In this document: piece by piece, positions 1 through 10,472 of the stretch
Numbering within the stretch: the stretch's first letter is position 1
Layout: each line of letters opens with the position of its first letter
The notes under the pieces: generated by a model
The model's database searches: none
What the model was told of the DNA's origin: nothing
What the model saw: only the letters and a program-made list of their open reading frames with translations
Made by a program: the position numbers and the translations under genes
Assembly: GCA_904066235.2 (NCBI GenBank)
Contig: CAJFCV020000003.1
Coordinates: forward strand, 2,108,001-2,172,000
DNA from: Bursaphelenchus xylophilus
Taxonomy: Eukaryota > Nematoda > Chromadorea > Rhabditida > Aphelenchoididae
Direction: 5' to 3'
Length of the DNA stretch: 64,000 bases

Positions 1-309
1 CCATCGAGGCTTTGGGGTGGATTTTTGTGCGAAAAGTGTGGAGAATTTTTTGTCGGTGGGTGGGAGCAGAAAAAGACTTGAAAAACAATACACGAAGAGT
101 GCACACATCCTGCGCCCCGACTACACGTCAGTCGGAGAGAGCGGCGCGACGGCCATGGAGAGAGTTGGCGTTCCGCGGAGGGTCCAAAGAGTGGGCGAGG
201 TGCGCCCTTGGGAGGGCGGCGGAAAGCGGCTGGAATCGGGAGCTTTCGTTGCGGGCAGATGCACAATATCCAGCTGCCTCGGTTCCAACCATCACGCCCC
301 GCTTTCTGG
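1..309. other. GC-rich stretch, no gene recognised
   Basis: The stretch is richer in G and C than most of the window. It is open in more than one frame, but no splice sites, signal peptide or known domain can be seen. The open frames overlap each other and look compositional. It may be promoter-proximal sequence of a gene beyond the left edge, which cannot be tested here. Confidence 0.4.
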
Positions 310-770
310 GCCAGCCAGAGAGCGGGCGACGCGTGGAGAGCGCGAGAGAGCGCTAAATTGGCCAGAGAACCGAGAAATAGCAGGCAGAATGAGGAGAACG
401 GCGAAAATGAAGAGAGAGTGGAAAAAATGAGGAGGGCGTGAGAGAAAAGATTTGAGAGAGAAACGTCAGAGGAAAAGAGGGAGCGCGAGAAGTGAGAGAG
501 CGGCGAGAGAATTGACCAAAAGGGATTTCGGAGAGAGAAAAGAGAGAGCGTGTGCTTCGGAGAGAGCGGTCCGACAATTTTTTCCAAAAGAAGTAGTGGA
601 TAGAGAAAAAATGAGAGATCGTTATTTTTGGAGAGGGCATCCGAGAAGAGTTTCAACAAGATATTAGCCAGAGAAAATCAGAGAGCACGCAAAGTCGAGA
701 GACGGTTAGAGAAAAGATAAAGAGAAGGGGCATAATTGAGATACGACGGGAAAATGGTGGTTAAAAATGG
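310..770. repeat. purine-rich GAGA tract
   Basis: The plus strand is strongly purine-biased and GAGAG or AGAGAG occurs dozens of times among scattered GCG. It is an imperfect, degenerate GA repeat, not a clean microsatellite. Such tracts can bind GAGA-type factors or form triplex DNA; that is general knowledge and not shown here. Confidence 0.7.
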
Positions 771-1149
771 GACAGTAGTTATAGAAAGATTAAAAATATC
801 CTTCGAAACTTGAAGAAGGCTATTTCAAACCGAAAAATGGGATGTTTAGTGAGGATATTGCCCAAAATATCAAGACCAAAGACTCTTTTATGGATACTAT
901 AAATCCGAGTGAGGTGAAAGAAATGTTTTTTCGACCGGAAAACGCCCGTAAATTTTACGCATCTCAAGGCGCGTTATGGTGAACCCTTGAACTCGAAGGC
1001 GAAGGGAAATGCGCGCTGCGAACATCAAACGGACTTCGTGTCTCGCCCGTTTGAGGTCGGTCGGGCGGTTTAATTAGCATGATTTGACAGTTCTGCCCCA
1101 AGGGCATCGCAGATTTCAAGCGCCGCCGAACTAGTGGATGACTCGGAGG

Positions 1150-1830
1150 AAAATGCAGGAAAATGCGTCATAATGACGGAGTCTTGGGAAATTTTCCTTT
1201 GTAAATGGAAGATTATGAGATCGGCTTTCACACACAATACGGATTTTTCTAATTTTACCATTGCGGATTACTGTAACAATGTATTTTACAAAAAAGTCAC
1301 AGAAAATCGGGTGTTTTGAAAATCCTCCAAAAAATCGGTCATGGTGACGGATTTTTTTAAAATTTTTGATTTTACTGGAAACCCTATGATGGTATTCTTC
1401 AAGCTCTGCCTAAATTTTTAGCAAGCAAAATTAAAATACGCAAAAATCCGGCACTTTTTCAGCAGGGCTCGAAATTTTGATGATCCCAAAGAATGTCCAA
1501 AAAATCAGACATGATGACGAAATTTCTCATCGATTTCTGTCACAATCTGAGGCCTACTGTATTAGCTTTGATACCACCTCAATTTTTTTCACCATGCCTC
1601 ATCAGAATATTCAAAAAAATTGAAATTATCCCAAAATATCCAAAATCCAGGGCATTCCAAAGGTTGTCCAAAAAATCAGTCGCGATGACCAAATTCCTCC
1701 CCACTCCCTGTTCTAATCCAAAGCCTAAGGCATTGGCTTTCGGGGGCGGTGATCGGCGATCGACCCTTGGCTGTCGCGCAAGAGTGAAAATCGGCTTTTT
1801 TCCTCCGCCTCCATTTACCCACCGAACTCG
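1150..1830. repeat. diverged tandem repeat, period about 171 bp
   Basis: A block beginning TCCAAAAAATCRG followed by CATGGTGACGG-like sequence recurs at 1325, 1496 and 1667, exactly 171 bases apart. A weaker copy sits one period earlier near 1154 (GCGTCATAATGACGG). The units have diverged heavily. No coding potential is seen. Confidence 0.7.
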
Positions 1831-2417
1831 CGCGCCCCTCGTCGTCGCGCGCTGAGGTATCACGGCCGGGAACTCAAGTATTATTGGGTCGCGCGGCGAG
1901 GGATGGTACAACAGAGTATTCTCCGCTCGCGCACCACCCCGGACACAATGGGGGGAGAATGGAAAGGTCATTTCGTTGCGGGACCGCCGCCAAAAAAAGG
2001 GTTAATCAAACTGCGCTCCCGAACTCGGCGGATATATTGCACAATCGGCGTTGTCGCGGCGGGCAGGACGGTTTCTGCTCAACCGCCGATCCCCGCAAGC
2101 ACTCGAAATGAATTTTTATGCACTGAGAATGGACTTATACGGCCTCAGGATGGACTTATGCTTAACTGAGGTCGGAAAAGTGAGCGGAAAGCGGGCGATT
2201 TGCATTTTTCGCAAAACAAATTTGCATTCCCCACCTCGGAAATGCGGGCCTTCACATGCGGGAAGGAAGGAAAAGCATGCAAGTGCCGGAAAATGGACCC
2301 TCCAACTTGACTGACGACCTTTTCCACATTGCTTCGGGCCGTCGGCCAGACAGTAGACGGAATTTCGGCGTAAACACACAAATTTCGATCATTTTCGGGG
2401 GTTTTAGGACAAAATAA
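1831..2417. other. GC-richer unique island, no gene recognised
   Basis: The composition is close to that of worm exons and the stretch is long without dispersed repeats. All frames that stay open overlap on both strands and show no domain, signal peptide or credible intron borders. It could be regulatory or a decayed exon. Confidence 0.4.
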
Positions 2418-2535
2418 ACGGTTTCTGGAGCCCGTAGATTATATTCGATATGTAAAATATATCAAGTTGTTATTAGTACTATAAGATTTTACATTTTAGA
2501 AAAAAAATCCAAAAATTTTTTTCAACTTTCGGCCC

Positions 2536-2574
2536 GCACAGTTTTTGCACTAGCTCGTAGTGCAAAAACAGTGC
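2536..2574. repeat. 39-base hairpin palindrome, copy 1
   Basis: A 15-base arm, GCACAGTTTTTGCAC, is followed by a 9-base loop and the inverted arm, with one mismatch on the right (AACAGTGC for AACTGTGC). CTTTCGGC flanks the left side. It is one of six copies between 2.5 and 9.4 kb. Confidence 0.9.
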
Positions 2575-2746
2575 AAGACGAAAAGTGACAAAAATTTTTG
2601 AAAATTTATTTGAAAAGCTTTCTGTAAACGGTTTCTAGAGTCCGAAGATTATATTCGATATGGAAAAAATATCGAATTGTTATTAGTACTGTAAGATTTT
2701 ACATTTTAGAAAAAAAAATCCAAAAATTTTTTTCAACTTTCGGCCC

Positions 2747-2785
2747 GCACAGTTTTTGCACTAGCTCGTAGTGCAAAAACAGTGC
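2747..2785. repeat. 39-base hairpin palindrome, copy 2
   Basis: It is identical in arms and loop to the copy 211 bases upstream, including the same arm mismatch, so it arose by the local tandem duplication. Confidence 0.9.
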
Positions 2786-2838
2786 AAGACGAAAAATGCC
2801 GAAAATTTTTGAAAATTAATTCTAAAGGTTCTCTAAAC

Positions 2839-3551
2839 AAAAAAATAAAAAAAAAAAAACTGTCGTGACCGGTCATTAAACCCCTTGCGGTCTTGGAAAA
2901 ACCTCCCGAACGACCCAATAAACATTCGCGAACGTGGAGGTCAGCAATTTTAAAGGGCAAAAAAACATTTCAAAACCTTTAAAGATGCTGGTAAAGAAAA
3001 AATTTTTAGGGTAGAAAAAGAATTTTTTTTGCACTCTTAACGAAACTTTACCCATCTTTTTCCGAAACAAAAAAGAAAAAAAAGTTTTTTCGCACCAGCC
3101 CGTGTTTTGCGCCCTTTTCGGTTTCAAACCCGAAGCGGTGTGTTGTCCACTCCCCGGACAACAAAGGTCGCACAGTCATCGCCCGAGCAGCGTTTGCGCT
3201 CCATCGACCAATTAGGTTGGGTGGAATTAACGGCACTCCCGCTGGGAACCTTCGGTTTTCATATTGCGAATAAATGTTTGCGGATTCGTGAGTTCGCGGT
3301 AATTTATGTCGATAAATGGAGAAGTGAAGGGCTGCTGCGGCACCTGCTGAGCGAAAATTAAGTGGTGAAAAGGGTTTTGGAGGGATTTTTTTTGAATTTT
3401 TGATCTTATTTTAGCTGGGAACTGGTCTAGTTGACCTTCGAATCGCTTAATTTAGTCCTTATGGTACTTCTAGAACCACTTTTTAATAGATAATTAGTAA
3501 TTTAGAGCTGTTTCCCAACATTTCCCAAAAATTTTCCTCAACTTTCGGCTT
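2839..3551. other. intergenic stretch, nothing recognised
   Basis: It contains homopolymeric A runs near 2840-3080 and a GC-normal segment at 3100-3360. Short frames are open on both strands without domains or splice signals. No repeat family of the window is recognised in it. Confidence 0.4.
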
Positions 3552-3590
3552 GCACAGTTTTTGCACTAGCTCGTAGTGCAAAAACTGTGC
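3552..3590. repeat. 39-base hairpin palindrome, copy 3
   Basis: The arms GCACAGTTTTTGCAC and GTGCAAAAACTGTGC match perfectly around a 9-base loop (TAGCTCGTA). The outer CTTTCGGC and GCCGAAA extend the inverted repeat. Confidence 0.92.
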
Positions 3591-4018
3591 ATGCCGAAAA
3601 TTGTCAAAAAAAGTTCAAATTTGCCCGGGATTACTGTGTAACGAAAAAAACTACTACGCCAATGTACTAAATATGATATTCCAGCCATATATCACCCTAT
3701 CCACAGCCCATCAACCTCCATATTCTGCAATAACGCATTCATCCAAACACTTTTCCCCGGAGGGCATCCATTATGAACCGCGAAAAAAATTCGTAAAATC
3801 CAGACCCGACGCAATTTACAACCGTTATATAAATTCCGGCGCCCGATATCAGAGACGCATAAACACAAACCACATGGGGCCATAAAACGGCGCCGATTAT
3901 TCTTGTCGGGGGAAATTAGTTGGCACAGCGAGATGGGTGGTGTAATCCCATTCGAACCGCCCCTTAAAATGATCGTTATGATGAGCGGATCGAGTTTTTG
4001 GCAAAAAATCGAAAGTGT

Positions 4019-4080
4019 GCTCGGATGGCGCAACTGGTTGTGGGGTGGATTTTTGGCGCGGGTTCGAGTCCGGGTACAAA
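4019..4080 (+). pseudogene. tRNA-like sequence with A and B boxes
   Basis: TGGCGCAACTGG (4026-4037) matches the internal A box of tRNA genes and GGTTCGAGTCC (4061-4071) matches the B box, with close to normal spacing. No acceptor stem or usable anticodon arm forms, so I read it as a tRNA-derived relic that may still recruit TFIIIC. Confidence 0.6.
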
Positions 4081-4144
4081 CAAGAGGAGGGGAAATGAAA
4101 AGAAAATTATTCCTAATGTCCAGAGAGGCGAGTAGACAAATTTT

Positions 4145-4212
4145 GAGTTCATGGCGCAGTGGATTTCGTCTTGAAAAACCAAAATTTTGATGAAAGTTCG
4201 AATCCCGGCCGA
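4145..4212 (+). pseudogene. tRNA-like sequence with A and B boxes
   Basis: TGGCGCAGTGG (4152-4162) and AGTTCGAATCC (4195-4205) are A- and B-box matches 33 bases apart. The anticodon region is AT-rich and unpaired. It lies 65 bases after the previous tRNA-like sequence on the same strand. Confidence 0.6.
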
Positions 4213-4700
4213 AAAAAATTAATTTTTGTTCAAAAAGTCATCTCTACAGCTACGACAGAGCCATATGCAAATAAATCATCTCAATTAAATCGACATCCTT
4301 AAACTACAAAACCCCCCGCGTCAACAAATCGGACATTCTGGCGGCTGTCGAGCAGGCGTCCAGCTCCCAAATGAAAAACCGAAAAATCCCCGCTGCCAAC
4401 GCAACACCACCCCGAGTCAATTGGTGGAAGAAATGAGAAGGCACATTACGCAACATGGCGCGAAGACAATCTTCAATTTTTGGGGGCGACATCGCGGCTT
4501 GATTTGCATGCGTGCATCCGTTTTGAATGGAGTTGGAAGAAGGTCCTCCCTCACCCCAGCTGCGCAGTTGGAAGGGAGGGCGGGACAAGTTATTTGTTCA
4601 CTAGAGTCTACAGAGTCTATAGAAATACGGCAGGAGAAATTTTGGTCAGTGAAAATTTAAATATTTGCATAAAAATGAAAAGTCATCAAAAATAAGAAGG
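4213..4700. other. intergenic stretch, nothing recognised
   Basis: A GC-normal segment lies at 4310-4610 and is open in several overlapping frames. None shows a domain, a signal peptide or paired splice sites. Confidence 0.35.
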
Positions 4701-5058
4701 AATTTAAAAAAATGGTTGTAAAATTTTAACCGCCCGGGGGAAAAAGACAAAATTTGGCCAAATGATGCCCTAAGGGTTTAAAAACAACATAGTAAAAAGT
4801 CAGCCCGATTCGTTTGGAAAAATCGACCGAAAAATTAAAAATACCGACAAGGCCCGGAAAAGACCAAGACTCCAAAGGAAGTTTAAAAAAATATCTGTAA
4901 AATTTGAACCGCCTGAGGGAAAAAGACAAAATTTAGTCAAATCATGCCCAGAGGGCCTGAGAACATGGTATTAAAAATTCACCCCAATTCGTTTTGAAAT
5001 ATTTTCCAAAAAATGAAAAATCCCACCAAGTCCCAAAAAAGACCCACAACTCCAAGAA
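4701..5058. repeat. tandem duplication, period about 179 bp
   Basis: Two diverged copies start at about 4701 and 4879. Each runs TTTAAAAAAAT, then an AACCGCC block, GGGAAAAAGACAAAATTT, a CCNATTCGTTT block and a final ACTCCAA. Many substitutions separate them, so the duplication is old. Confidence 0.75.
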
Positions 5059-5684
5059 CCCCCGATTTCTCCACAAATTTCCAAAAAAAATTCAAAGTCA
5101 AGTGCCCGTTGACCTAACCCCGACCTCAAGTCCATACGCTTCCACAGCCTAATCCAGATCGCTCGGTTTTTCCGGCTCTAATCCATCCCTCAAAATCGAA
5201 GTCCATAAACACAGCGAGTAAGCGGATTAATGGTCAGCCTGGGAAACCCGCCAAAAATTGGGGTCGCTGCACCTCCGAAAAGCCTTCAAGAATCGCCGAA
5301 ATGCCATGTAGCAGATGGTCAGTGCATGTGGCGGAATGGCGTGCCAATTCCATCATGGTTGAGCTGAAAACCTGATGTTAATGGGGGAATTATCGAGAAA
5401 CCCGAAGATTAAACGTCACGGAATGGAATTATAATATGTGGGAGAGAATATTTGAGGGCTCTGGGGAATAGAGAGCTTTGCTGAGGGTGAAAAAAAAAGA
5501 AAGTAGATTTAGAATTAGGAAAATGGCCAGAAATAGTCAAAAATTTGGGATTTCTTCAGTTTTTTGGGTAAATTACGTCTATTTTAGCAATCTCTTATAT
5601 TTTAATTAATCTATAAGTGCTCAAAAATATCCAGCATTCTTTAATTTTTACTGGAAAAATTTAAAAAGGACGTTTTCGACCTTC
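5059..5684. other. intergenic stretch, nothing recognised
   Basis: The composition is mixed, without long frames. No transposon ends of the families seen elsewhere in the window are present. Confidence 0.35.
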
Positions 5685-5762
5685 CGCTCTAGGCGGAATC
5701 GAACCCGGGACCTCTCGACTGAAACTTGAACTCACAACCTCTCAACCACACAGGTACACCTG
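5685..5762 (-). pseudogene. tRNA-like sequence on the minus strand
   Basis: Read on the minus strand, TGTGGTTGAGAGG (5738-5750) resembles an A box of serine or leucine tRNAs and GGTTCGATTCC (5695-5705) is a perfect B box. The T arm is plausible, but the anticodon arm does not pair, so a functional tRNA is unlikely. Confidence 0.6.
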
Positions 5763-6308
5763 CGATTTTTTACCAAAAAATCAATGTCAACAATAGTACA
5801 AGTACTGCTGAGGTTTTTAAATCACTTTTTAACGACCTCTATAACTATTTTTAGGCATTTTAAGGCACTTTTTGACCAAATTTCCGCAAATTTTTTGCAA
5901 AAATGCACCCCGGAGTAAACAAATAAATTACTGAGCAAAAATCTCGTCCGTTGTCTTATGATCCGACGGATGATTGGTGTTTTTACCATCCGACGTTATA
6001 ATTCATTCCTTTTCGTGCCGGATTCGGAAGCGAAATGGGCGAAAACAGCGCCGACGTTACTTTGTTCGGATTATTTTTTGTTTACGTTGTTGGTTCGAAG
6101 AGAAAATGGAATCCGGTTTTGCTGCTCAGCTCCGTAAACCGTCGTCAGAGTTACTGTTTAAGGAAATGGGAAATTTTCATGAAGAAATGGGAAACTAATG
6201 CTAATTTGGTCGAAAAAGTAGTTAAAGAGTATAGTAAAATTTGTAAAGTTGGTGGTTCTGAGACCAATAGAGGGTGTAGAACGATTTTCTGGCCTAAAAT
6301 CGGCAATG

Positions 6309-6383
6309 TACCTCTATGGCGCAATTGGTAGTGAGTTGGACTTTGACTCATAAAGTCGCAAGTTCGAATCCCACTGGAAGCAA
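6309..6383 (+). pseudogene. best-preserved tRNA-like sequence of the cluster
   Basis: TGGCGCAATTGG (6317-6328) and AGTTCGAATCC (6361-6371) are A and B boxes. GACTTT and AAAGTC (within 6340-6357) pair as an anticodon stem with a 7-base loop, but the base where tRNAs carry U33 is not T. The acceptor stem is poor. It is about tRNA length. I would not assign an amino acid. A decayed gene or the head of a tRNA-derived SINE are the main readings. Confidence 0.6.
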
Positions 6384-6784
6384 AAACAAAAATTGACAAG
6401 AGAAATGAAATATATAGACCTATAGGAGCTGGAACAACACTTTTCGCCATTATATTATCCATGAGACATCAAAATTTTGGAGGTATTTCCAAAATAATAA
6501 CATAATCCGAGAATACGTGTCGTTCGTCTCTATAGCCTCAAGAAAAATAGAAAAAAACAATAGAACCGGAACTCGATTGTTTTTTGTTGATGTCTATGGG
6601 GTTATTGGTCATGAAGAGTAAGAATTATGTGAAAGGGATAAATATTTATGGAGAAAAAACAAAAAAAAGTTATTGTTTACGTGCCGGGCCCCGTCTGGAT
6701 GTTAATGGGAGGGTCATGGTGCACAGAGAAATCAAATTCCAACGGGTTTTTGCATTACGACGTGAGAAAAATGAGTTTTGAGCA

Positions 6785-6851
6785 ATAAAAATCGAACCTT
6801 CCTCAATAGGAAAGTTCGAGGAAAAAAGTGAGAAAACCACTGCGCCATGAG
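6785..6851 (-). pseudogene. tRNA-like sequence on the minus strand
   Basis: On the minus strand TGGCGCAGTGG (6838-6848) is an A box and GGTTCGATTTT (6787-6797) a degraded B box. The spacing is tRNA-like. It shares its A box exactly with the relic at 4145-4212. Confidence 0.55.
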
Positions 6852-6929
6852 GACACAAGAAAAGAACATACTTCAAATTCAATTTTAAGGCTATTTAGAA
6901 CATCTTCTGCGAGTTTCAGCAAAAATTTT

Positions 6930-6994
6930 CTGCCCGGACTCGAACCTGGCCCAAATTTGGGCTGACCTCACTGCCACTGCGCTATTCCGGCACA
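6930..6994 (-). pseudogene. tRNA-like sequence on the minus strand
   Basis: TAGCGCAGTGG (6974-6984) and GGTTCGAGTCC (6936-6946) on the minus strand are strong A and B boxes. GCCCAAATTTGGGC lies between them where an anticodon arm should be, and it is a self-complementary 14-mer, not a normal anticodon stem-loop. Confidence 0.6.
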
Positions 6995-6999
6995 TCCCT

Positions 7000-7571
7000 A
7001 ATTTTTGGTCAAATTATGATCTCTTGCTCATTGATCATTTTAAACCACCCTAAATTAACGCCCACAACTGTCTAGGCTGTTTAGAAATCAAAGATTAGCG
7101 GCCGAAGAGATCAAATCGAGAAAACAGATAGAAAAAACTCGAAAGACTATCACATTTCTGACCACTTCCCTCCCCACCAATCTTGAGGCCCAGAACGATG
7201 GTCCACAAGCCTGAGGCCATCTATTTTCCGGGATAAAAAACAACAAAATTCGGAGCAAATGCAAACTGGAAGCATGGAAAAGGAAGGCGGCAAGATCGCG
7301 TTGCCCAATCTCCCCGTTGGAAGGTGAATGCTAGCCTTTGTAGCATCTATTGTTGTTTTTTCCGTTTGTAATATTAATAAGTGTGGGCTGAACTTGTTTT
7401 TGGTCGAAAAAACGGAAGAAACCCCTTTTTGAGAACTTTCAGTGAGTCAAAGGCGTTTCAAAACTTGTTTTCCTTGACTACTGCTCAAGAGTTAACTAGT
7501 AGAATATTTAAATTACTATTTAGACTACTGATTTTTTAAGTTTCTGCAATTTGTTCAAAAACTTTCGGCAT
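7000..7571. other. intergenic stretch, nothing recognised
   Basis: The sequence is mixed and without a long frame or dispersed repeat. A GC-richer segment lies at 7150-7330. Confidence 0.35.
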
Positions 7572-7610
7572 GCACAGTTTTTGCACTACGGCGTAGTGCA
7601 AAAACTGTGC
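7572..7610. repeat. 39-base hairpin palindrome, copy 4
   Basis: Both 15-base arms are perfect and the loop is TACGGCGTA, so the whole 39-mer is almost a continuous palindrome. CTTTCGGCAT precedes it. Confidence 0.92.
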
Positions 7611-8419
7611 GGGAGGAAAATTGATGACAAAGTTTTGGAAAAAGCCTATTACTAATTAAGAAAGTGGTTGTAACTAATAGTAGGCCTTATTTGGCACTCC
7701 ATAAAGCTGAATTATAGTAGTTGCAGTAGTCTTAAAGTACAAAAAATGCAAAATTTATTCAAAAAATGATGATTTTGGCAATAAATCGCTAAAATCTCGA
7801 ACTCCAAAGGAAATGGTGACTCTTCAAGACCGTATTTTACGTTTTCCCAACATTTTACACTTTTATCCTCAGACCTTCAACACTTTTTCCTTGGAAAAAG
7901 TCATTCTTTCGGCCGAAAATGCAAATCTTTTGGGCCGAAAGCAAACACTTTCGGCCGCCCCCTCCGAAATGGACGGCTTTTTTGGGGAAATATCGAATTT
8001 GAGAATCGGAAAATGTTTTGTGGAAAGGCTTAAGGCCCTCAGGGCCTTTGGGCTTTTTAAGGAAATTAGACCGCTCTCTTTGTATATTCTTGGAGCGGCC
8101 AAAAAATAAGCAATTGAGGGGGAAGGTGGCTCAAGTGGTTGAAGGGGGTGGCGGAGGGCTCAAGCAGGGTGGCCACAAGTGCTAAATACGCTTGGCAGTG
8201 ATGGTAGAAGTAAGTTTTACGGCCAGAAAATGCAAGAAGTATGGAAAAATAGCGAAAAAACGAAAAAAATGGCAAAAAATCCCAAAATTTGGTTGTAAAT
8301 TACTATTTAACTGACGTATTAGCACCCTACAATCTCACTGTGACAGTTTTACAACTACAATTTACAATTTACAATCGAATTTTGGCACTTTTAAAAAAAT
8401 TTTCACTAATTTTCGGCCC
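7611..8419. other. intergenic stretch, nothing recognised
   Basis: Two overlapping open frames at 7813-8109 lie on opposite strands over a segment where CTTTCGGCC recurs. This is the same motif that flanks the palindromes. TGGCTCAAGTGG at 8126 resembles an A box but no B box follows. No gene is supported. Confidence 0.4.
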
Positions 8420-8458
8420 GCACAGTTTTTACCCTACGACCTAGTGCAAAAACTGTGC
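8420..8458. repeat. 39-base hairpin palindrome, copy 5
   Basis: The left arm is altered (GCACAGTTTTTACCC) while the right arm GTGCAAAAACTGTGC is intact. CTTTCGGC-type flanks are present on both sides (TTTCGGCCC and GAGCCGAAAG). Confidence 0.88.
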
Positions 8459-9377
8459 GAGCCGAAAGTTGGCCCGAAATTCCGGGATATTTCCCAGAAT
8501 CCCTTACAATTTCGCAGTAAACAACGCTAGCCTTCTGGGAACGCAACAGGAGCACGAAACAGAGCTGTTTTGATGTCTGAAAGAGCATGAAAATTCGGAA
8601 AATAACCGTATTTTCGGACTTTCTGTCCAAATTTCGGCACGCAAATGGCGAGTATAAAAAGCGGCGGAAATGATGGGTATAATAAATTATTGTGGGAGGC
8701 AAAATTGCAAAAAATGAGACTTTTCGGAGATGAGGAAGCAAATGGAAGAGAGGGGGATTCAAGTTTTGCGGCGAAGATTTATTGCGCGCTCGCGGAAAAA
8801 TGGCCAAAGGCTATTTTTGCAAGGCCAAGGAACCGGGAGGGCTTGGGAGTTGCCTCAGGGGGCAAAAACCGATTTTCTGAGATGATATTAGCTTTAAAAT
8901 TTCAAAAAACTTTAATTTTAAAAAATTTCAAAAATCACTAAAATACGATTTAATTTTGGAAAACCGCAGCTATAACGTATTTTACACCCACAATAGCCTT
9001 TTTTTATCTAAACGCCCCCGAGAAACCGCCAAAATTTCTTTCCAAAATAGCTCAAAATCCAATTTTGCAAAAAAAAAATCCGTAAAACTTGTCTCGAAAA
9101 AAGAAGTTGTATATAACGCCGAGGCCCGTCTCATGCTTGAATGGGACTACTAGTGTTTCTTTTGTGCGAATTTCGTCGAAAAACGCCGGAATTTATTATT
9201 CATGGGGGTTCGAAAGTTTGGAAAAAAGGACGAATTTCGTAGGAGTCTCGAGTCCAGCCCTCAGGCTAGAAATTTTTTTTGGGCCTTCAGAAGGATTCTG
9301 AAGCAACTCTGAAGCATTTGGAGATCATTTACACTGATCTCCAAAGTTTCGCAATGTTTTTCGGCAACTTTTGTCAT

Positions 9378-9416
9378 GCACAGTTTTTGCACTACGAACT
9401 AGTGCAAAAACTGTGC
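9378..9416. repeat. 39-base hairpin palindrome, copy 6
   Basis: The arms are perfect with the loop TACGAACTA. GCCGAAAGTT follows on the right, as in copies 3 and 5. This is the last copy in the window. Confidence 0.92.
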
Positions 9417-10472
9417 AAGCCGAAAGTTGAGGAAAAATTGAAAGAGAAGGTGATAAGAGCTGTTGAAAGTTGTAAAATACGAAGGAAGAAAGTGAGTTAG
9501 TCAGTTTTAAGATGATTTTGAGCAAATCGACCGGTCGAAATGAGAAAAATTTTGCCATCAAAAAAAATTTTTTTTTGAAATTGCAAAAAACTGGCAATTT
9601 TTTTATTAAAGCAGGTAGTTTTTTGTAAAATACGTGTTTTACAGTGACCCGTTTCTAAAATACGATGGTTTTTTGCTAAAAAAAAACAAAATTTTCCAAT
9701 ATTTTTTCAGTTTTTTTTTTTAATTTTTCTGCTGAAGCCATGAAAAAAGCAAAAATTCAGAGCTAAAATTGTAAAATACGAACAGTCTTGGTCGCGTCTA
9801 TATCATCATTTTTTCTTTTCCCCTCAAAAAACCTCAAAATTCACAAAAAATCGAAAAAAATTGAAAAAAACCCAAAAAATTTCATTTCAAAAATAATCGC
9901 AAAACTTCCCGTAAGCCTTCTCGTATTTTCTAGTCTTTTCGACCACTCATTCCTTGTTCAAACAAGGGTCCAATGGCGATGAAGAAGTGATATAATCGGG
10001 CCGGTCTTATCACTCTTTTTTCGTATTTGTTTTCGAGACTTTGGGATTAAAGACTCATCGCTCTTTTCCGTGTTTTCCAAAACCCTTCCGAATGTCTAGA
10101 CATTTGCCGGGAGTGAAGTGGAGGGTCAGGGAGTTGTAAAATTGGACGTGAAGTCTCGGATTTCCACCTGGTTTGAAGGGAATTTGGAATTTGGGATTTT
10201 TTGAGGGGGGAATTGGAGAATTTTGAGAAAATTGAGCTAAAAAAAGATGAGAAAATTATATAAAATGGGTTTTAAATGAAAGCTAATGGTGAATCTGAAC
10301 CTACAGATGATAAAATATTCTTTGCCTAAGGGTAAAATTCAAATTACAGCGGAAAATATAGAAAAAATCGGAAAAACCGGCCAAAATTGATAAAAAATCA
10401 AAATTTCAAGCAAAATAAGACGCAAAACATATTGTTTTTTTACAATCCATCTTTTTTATAGCCTCAGCATTA
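9417..10472. other. AT-rich intergenic stretch
   Basis: It holds poly-A and poly-T runs and the short motif GTAAAATACG at about 9470, 9625 and 9770. No coding frame is convincing. Confidence 0.4.

Larger units (their letters stand above)
2418..2838. repeat. tandem dimer, period about 211 bp, each unit with a hairpin palindrome
   Basis: Two nearly identical units start at ACGGTTTCTRGAG (2418 and 2628). They share the GATTATATTCGATATG segment, a run of A, the TTTCGGCCCGCACAG hairpin and the following AT-rich tail. The high identity points to a fairly recent duplication. Confidence 0.85.

Noticed and set aside
6309..6383. Functional tRNA gene
   Set aside because: The A and B boxes are good, but U33 is missing and the acceptor stem does not pair.
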